From Hedera helix (lineage: Eukaryota > Streptophyta > Magnoliopsida > Apiales > Araliaceae), in assembly GCA_947179155.2 (NCBI GenBank), contig OX359282.1, forward strand, positions 19,741,510-19,805,509: 64,000 nt of DNA, given 5' to 3'. Below are positions 60,060 to 64,000 of this stretch, in pieces; the first letter of the stretch is position 1; each line of letters starts with the position of its first letter. Made by a program: the position numbers and the translations under genes. Below the pieces are notes generated by a model. That model made no database searches and was not told where the DNA came from. It saw nothing but the letters and a program-made list of their open reading frames with translations.

Positions 60060-60338
60060 TTAATTCACCCTTTTTGGTACCCATATCTTTTTGGGTCCAT
60101 TTGTGTTAGTTACGCATAAATCTCCCTTTTTAATCCACTCCTTTTTAACTTTCTTTTTCTTAAAACAGTTAACATTCAAGTGTCCTTTAATACCACAATT
60201 TTTGCATGTTGTGAAAGGAGAACAATAATTCAATTTGAAATGAGACTTTGATTTAAGCATATTCACTTTTCCGGTTTTACGAGTGGGATTATATCCTATT
60301 CCTTGTCTATCAAAACTAGGTCTTTGTTTACCTAACAT
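60060..60338 (-). CDS. F gag C-terminal part with second zinc knuckle
   Basis: This 92-codon piece is in the same frame as the main gag and is separated from it only by the TAA at 60354-60356 and a few codons. It has MLGKQRPSFDRQGIGYNP, a C-x2-C-x4-H-x4-C knuckle (CKNCGIKGHLNVNC, residues about 45-58) and GPKKIWVPKRVN at the end. These are hallmarks of Sirevirus gag C-termini. The knuckle binds element RNA. In the intact element it would be part of gag. Confidence 0.8.
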   Translation of the reverse strand: MLGKQRPSFDRQGIGYNPTRKTGKVNMLKSKSHFKLNYCSPFTTCKNCGIKGHLNVNCFKKKKVKKEWIKKGDLCVTNTNGPKKIWVPKRVN

Positions 60339-60353
60339 AACAATTAGATTTTC

Positions 60354-61664
60354 TTATCCTTGAACAAACCTAGCAAGAGATAGTTTTAATGAATCTACTT
60401 CCTTTTGAAGTTCATTAGTATGAATAGGTTTAGACTGAGATTCATTACTGAATGCATCAATACATACATCTCGCATTTTCAGTTCATTATTCAATTTCCC
60501 AACTTCATTTATCAAAGACTCAACTTCACACATTAAATTATTTGCTAATTCTTTCAAATTTGCATTTTTTTCTTTTAATTTCAAATTTTCTTGTTTCAAT
60601 AAATTAAATTCATAAATAGATACCTCATTTCGTTCACCTTCTATTCCCATGAAGCATACTTGAGTTATTTCATCATCGGCGTCTACCTCAACTTCAGATT
60701 CTTCATCATCACTCCATGTAACAAGGGCTTTGTTTCTTTTGTTATCTTTGGCGCTTGTTTTTCCCTTGTTCCTTAGTTGAAAGCAATCTTTCTTGAAGTG
60801 TCCTGGACGTCCACATTCAAAACAGTTTTCATTTGTTTGCTTTCCTTTGATCTTGCTCGAATTGAAATTGTTCTTCCTCTTGTTCTTTCTTTGTAGTAGT
60901 CCTTTGAGTCTTCTTGACATCATCGCTATTTCTTCATCCGAGTCATCATCAAATTCTTCTTCGTTTCCTGCATTAAGAGCTAAAACCTTTCTTCGAGGGG
61001 TTTCCTCCTCATCATCATATCTTTTTAACTGATATTCATATTCCTCAAGTTCACCAAATAGTGTTAAAGTATCCATAGTAGAAATAGTAGAAGAATCTTG
61101 AAGAGTAGTAATTTTAGAAGCAAACCTCTTGGGCATTGCCCGAAGTAACTTACGATTAATTTCACTTTGTGGAATAGATTTGTCGAGTAACTTCAATGAG
61201 TTCAGGAGAACTAGGAACCTTGTTTGGGCCATCTTTATGGTTTCGTCTTTCTCAAGCTTGAACATTTCATAGTCATGCATGAGCATGCTTAGTTTGACTT
61301 CACGCACCTTGGATGTCCCTTCATGACTTACTATTAAAGTATCCCATATCTCTTTAGCTGTATTGCATGAGGAGACTTTATCGATCTCAGATTGTACCAT
61401 ACCGCTGAGTAGTGTGTTCATAGCTCTTGAATCATAAGACATCATGTAGGTTTCAGTTGAATCCATTTCAAGCAAAGTCTTTGGAGTACCATCATCTTTT
61501 CTTGGTATAACTGGTCCGTTATCTACAACCCACCATTCCCAAGGATCTCTTTTTAGATAGATCCTCATCCGGAATTTCCAAAAGTTGTAGTTGTCTGTTC
61601 CATGCAGCAGTGGAGGTCTATTAGTTGATTGACCTTCTTGGTTGTTGTTCCCGAATTGTGCCAT
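60354..61664 (-). CDS. F gag, UBN2-type nucleocapsid protein
   Basis: The 436-residue frame starts MAQFGNNNQE. It begins 52 bp after the primer site, which supports the start. Residues about 20-215 form the UBN2/retrotransposon gag domain, with FWKFRMRIYL, SRAMNTLLSGMV, AKEIWDTLIVSHEGTSKVRE and ELEEYEYQLKR. A CCHC knuckle is at C281, C284, H289 and C294. After an acidic stretch (315-335) come coiled-coil heptads at about 350-430, typical of Sirevirus gag. Gag forms the virus-like particle and packages RNA. The TAA at 60354 cuts it short of the second knuckle in the next frame piece. Confidence 0.9.
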   Translation of the reverse strand: MAQFGNNNQEGQSTNRPPLLHGTDNYNFWKFRMRIYLKRDPWEWWVVDNGPVIPRKDDGTPKTLLEMDSTETYMMSYDSRAMNTLLSGMVQSEIDKVSSCNTAKEIWDTLIVSHEGTSKVREVKLSMLMHDYEMFKLEKDETIKMAQTRFLVLLNSLKLLDKSIPQSEINRKLLRAMPKRFASKITTLQDSSTISTMDTLTLFGELEEYEYQLKRYDDEEETPRRKVLALNAGNEEEFDDDSDEEIAMMSRRLKGLLQRKNKRKNNFNSSKIKGKQTNENCFECGRPGHFKKDCFQLRNKGKTSAKDNKRNKALVTWSDDEESEVEVDADDEITQVCFMGIEGERNEVSIYEFNLLKQENLKLKEKNANLKELANNLMCEVESLINEVGKLNNELKMRDVCIDAFSNESQSKPIHTNELQKEVDSLKLSLARFVQG

Positions 61665-61715
61665 ACTAGAATCTTTCCCTACAAGTCACCTTTAAAACCA
61701 AGATAAGTAGAATCT

Positions 61716-61728
61716 AGCTCTGATACCA
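61716..61728 (-). other. Primer binding site of F
   Basis: The minus strand reads TGGTATCAGAGCT two bases after the 5' LTR end. It is complementary to the 3' end of initiator methionine tRNA. Confidence 0.9.
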
Positions 61729-61730
61729 AA

Positions 61731-63261
61731 TGAAATTTAGATAAGGCACACTTAGAAGGGGGGTTGACTAAGTGTGAGAACAAACTATGATAAACTTTTT
61801 TGTTTTTCCGAATTCAGTTTACTGTTTTAATGAATACAGCTTGCTGTATTAATATGGTCTACTGAATTGAAAACTTTCTTTTAAATCAATGAAAATTTCT
61901 TGGCTGAAATTATCACTTAAAGAAAATACACGCTGTAAATAAATTATCTGTGAATATTTTAGATTTTATTGTTTGAGATAACGATTAACTAGTGTGAAAA
62001 GCAATACCAAGCAATAAAATCAACACCAAGATTTTTACGTGGTTCAGCTATTACCCTCTATAATAATAGCCTACTCCACGTCCAATACCAACTAGTATTG
62101 GAGACTCACTTTATATATATTTCTCACAATTACAAAGTAACCCCTTTTACAAAACAGATTAAATGAATTTTTAAATTCTCTTGAGCACTTTTGCTCCTTG
62201 TGCACCTATGCACTCCTCAAGCACCTCTGCTTCCTTAACTCTGTTTGTAAAACAATTCTTAATCCACACTTGGATTAAATTCCTTTAGACAATCACTTAG
62301 TCTAAATAAACAAAGATCAGATAGATACAAATTTAGAGGTCTAGTGATCAAAGCAAATAATTAATTTAACAATATAAGGCTCAGTTAATGTATGCAATGA
62401 TCAATTAATAATAAAAAGATATTACCAATTTAAATCTCACATAAATATGCTTGATCAGAATTTCCAATAGCCCAAATAGCAGTTTGCACAAAAATGATTT
62501 TTTCAATATGTAATTAGTGTTCTGTTAAATCATGACTCGGTAGAAAAATCCATACGCAATTTATAGCCATATAAAATAATATCGTTACTGCTTAGAGAGA
62601 TATCAATTCCGTTCTCCATAAACCTTATCTCATAAAGAGATAAAACTTGTTAGCATAATATCCAGTCAGAACATATCTCAACAATATGACCGTGGCTTTT
62701 GAATAACAATATCTAGTCAAATCATATCTCAATATTACCGTGGCACTTGGATAAGAATATCCAGTCAAAGCATATCTCAACAATATATGTTACTTGGAAA
62801 GATAAATTGTACCCATACACGGTATATTCAAAATGTTAAGCATATCTGTAACAAGTAATCATGACCCCTTTTTAGTAGATATCATCATTATCACATACAC
62901 TAATATCGAGATTTGTTCTTTTCAAAATATTATGCACGAAGTACACAGTAACTCAAGTTTTATATCTACTGATATCCATTTCCATATTTGGACAACATTA
63001 TTCACACTAACCCCATAAGATAAACATGAATAATCGTTAGTATTAAAGCCAGTATATGATATGCACATAAAATGTCCTAGAGCCTTAAATTGAAAAATTA
63101 AATATTTGTAATGACCTTACATAAAATTCTTAAAGCTCAAATCCACTCTTCAGTCTTCTTGAACACTTCAACAAGTATTCCCTGAAATTCACAATAAAGA
63201 ATTTAGTATTCATAATAAATCATCATCAAAACATTAGGTTTAGAATATGACAAAGTCAACA
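61731..63261 (-). repeat. F 5' LTR
   Basis: A 1531-bp LTR, nearly identical to 53084-54615, ending with the same GTCAACA on the plus strand. The only open stretch (62833-63018) is identical to one in the other LTR and has no family resemblance. Confidence 0.95.
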
Positions 63262-63266
63262 TTAAG

Positions 63267-64000
63267 GGATTAATAATTAAATTAATCCAAAATTTTATGA
63301 AAAGTTAATGAGGAAGTTAGTAAAATTAGAAATTTTGATTATATAATTAATCAATAATTATGGTGAAAGTTTGGAAATTAATAAAGAAGAAAAGTAATTA
63401 TATAAATTATATAATAATCAATTATATAATTTATATAAGGAAATTAAAGTGAAATATGAGGAAAATAATAATTATATAAATTATATAGGAATAATTATAT
63501 AATTTATATAAGAAGATTAAATTGAATAAGGTTGGAAGAAATTTTTTATTAATTATATTGGTGTAAAATGGAAATTATGTAATGAGAAAGTAATTATATA
63601 AATTATATAATTTATATAAGAAAAGTTAGTGTAAATTGTAAAGAAATGAAAATAAATGAGAAAAAGAATGTTTTAAGTTTTTAAAAAAAATCATGGTTAT
63701 GTATAATAAAAATTTTATGACTTTTATGAAGAATAATATTTCAGAAACGTAAACATGTTAGTGTAATATGTTGTCCAAATAATGAAGTGAAAAATTGTGA
63801 AAAATAATTTTTATATATTATATGAATTATTTTATGATTTTTGGAGGTATAAATTACCTCATATAATTACATGCATGGCATTATGCGTGTACAAAATTTG
63901 TCAAGTAAAGTACCCAAAAGAGGTATTAAAATTATTTATAAATCATATTATGATTTTTGGTGAATTAAAATAAATATTTTATATACATTATATAAAATAT
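63267..64000 (+). repeat. X2 LTR, continuation after F
   Basis: The reverse complement matches X LTR1 at about 27850-27080, including the three AT-rich palindromes (about 63395-63620) and the AATGACATGCATG-like segment. The sequence runs off the right end of the window. Confidence 0.85.

Larger units (their letters stand above)
53084..63261 (-). mobile_element. Near-complete Sirevirus (Ty1-copia) F, TSD TTAAG
   Basis: F is a 10.2-kb element flanked by TTAAG (53079-53083 and 63262-63266). It has LTRs of 1532 and 1531 bp, a Met-tRNA primer site, gag with a zinc knuckle, protease-integrase-RT-RNase H order, an extra downstream frame, and several polypurine tracts. This architecture matches the Sirevirus (SIRE/Maximus) genus. 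By eye the two LTRs differ at about 20 positions and one indel, so it inserted recently compared with its neighbours. It lies inside the X2 LTR. Confidence 0.95.
50536..64000 (+). mobile_element. X2, plus-strand relative of X, runs off the window
   Basis: After the S relic, AAGACCCCGAATTTTATG starts a gypsy-like non-coding stretch. At 52718 TGTGAGGATCC begins an LTR preceded by GGTCGGGGAA, a degraded polypurine tract. The LTR sequence (52718-53083, then 63267-64000) is the reverse complement of X LTR sequence, about 34679-34250 and onward. It is split by F. The rest of X2 lies outside the window. Its interior piece (50536-50644 and 52675-52717) is split by solo LTR P. Confidence 0.75.

Overview
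This window is repeat-dense nuclear DNA of a higher plant, most likely a eudicot, although the sequence alone does not fix the family. It is AT-rich and consists almost wholly of retrotransposons. I see no intact host gene, tRNA, rRNA or CRISPR array. The only non-retrotransposon coding remnant is a broken MULE/FAR1-type transposase on the minus strand (2398-4419), with a 1.6-kb solo LTR (element N, 628-2234) inserted downstream of it.

The main content is a nest of retroelements whose boundaries can be read from 5-bp target-site duplications (TSDs). A Sirevirus-like Ty1-copia polyprotein on the plus strand (element S, 5598-5966 and 49210-50535) is split by a 43-kb insertion, element W (5967-49209, TSD AACTG). 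W is a non-autonomous Ty3-gypsy-like element with LTRs of 4 kb or more. Its 5' LTR is split by V, a solo LTR (10719-38452, TSD GTTTG). V is split by a Ty1-copia element C (13283-37378, TSD CTAAC). C contains Y (17757-22300, TSD GACTT) and X (24790-34679, TSD CATTA/CATTG), plus a truncated second copia (D). The non-coding interior of W also carries a solo LTR Q (38679-40333, TSD GGTTG) and an unusual head-to-head LTR palindrome (40774-43507, TSD TTAAC).

Right of this nest the S polyprotein ends at about 50535 against X2, a plus-strand relative of X that runs off the window. X2 is split by a solo LTR P (50645-52669, TSD TTATG) and by a nearly complete minus-strand Sirevirus F (53084-63261, TSD TTAAG). 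F has 1531/1532-bp LTRs, a Met-tRNA-type primer binding site, gag, pol, an additional 611-codon open frame downstream of pol, and several polypurine tracts. Its LTRs differ at only about 20 positions by eye, so it is the youngest insertion. Its gag-pol is nevertheless interrupted by in-frame stops and a homopolymer frameshift, while the additional frame is fully open.

W and X share a non-coding internal domain although their LTRs are distinct. This is the pattern of LARD-type non-autonomous elements, which depend on proteins from another element. Several LTR families also share short GC-rich palindromic modules, a TATA box, and an AGGTATAA splice-donor-like motif downstream of it. These shared cis-modules and the open downstream frame of F are the most interesting parts of the window.
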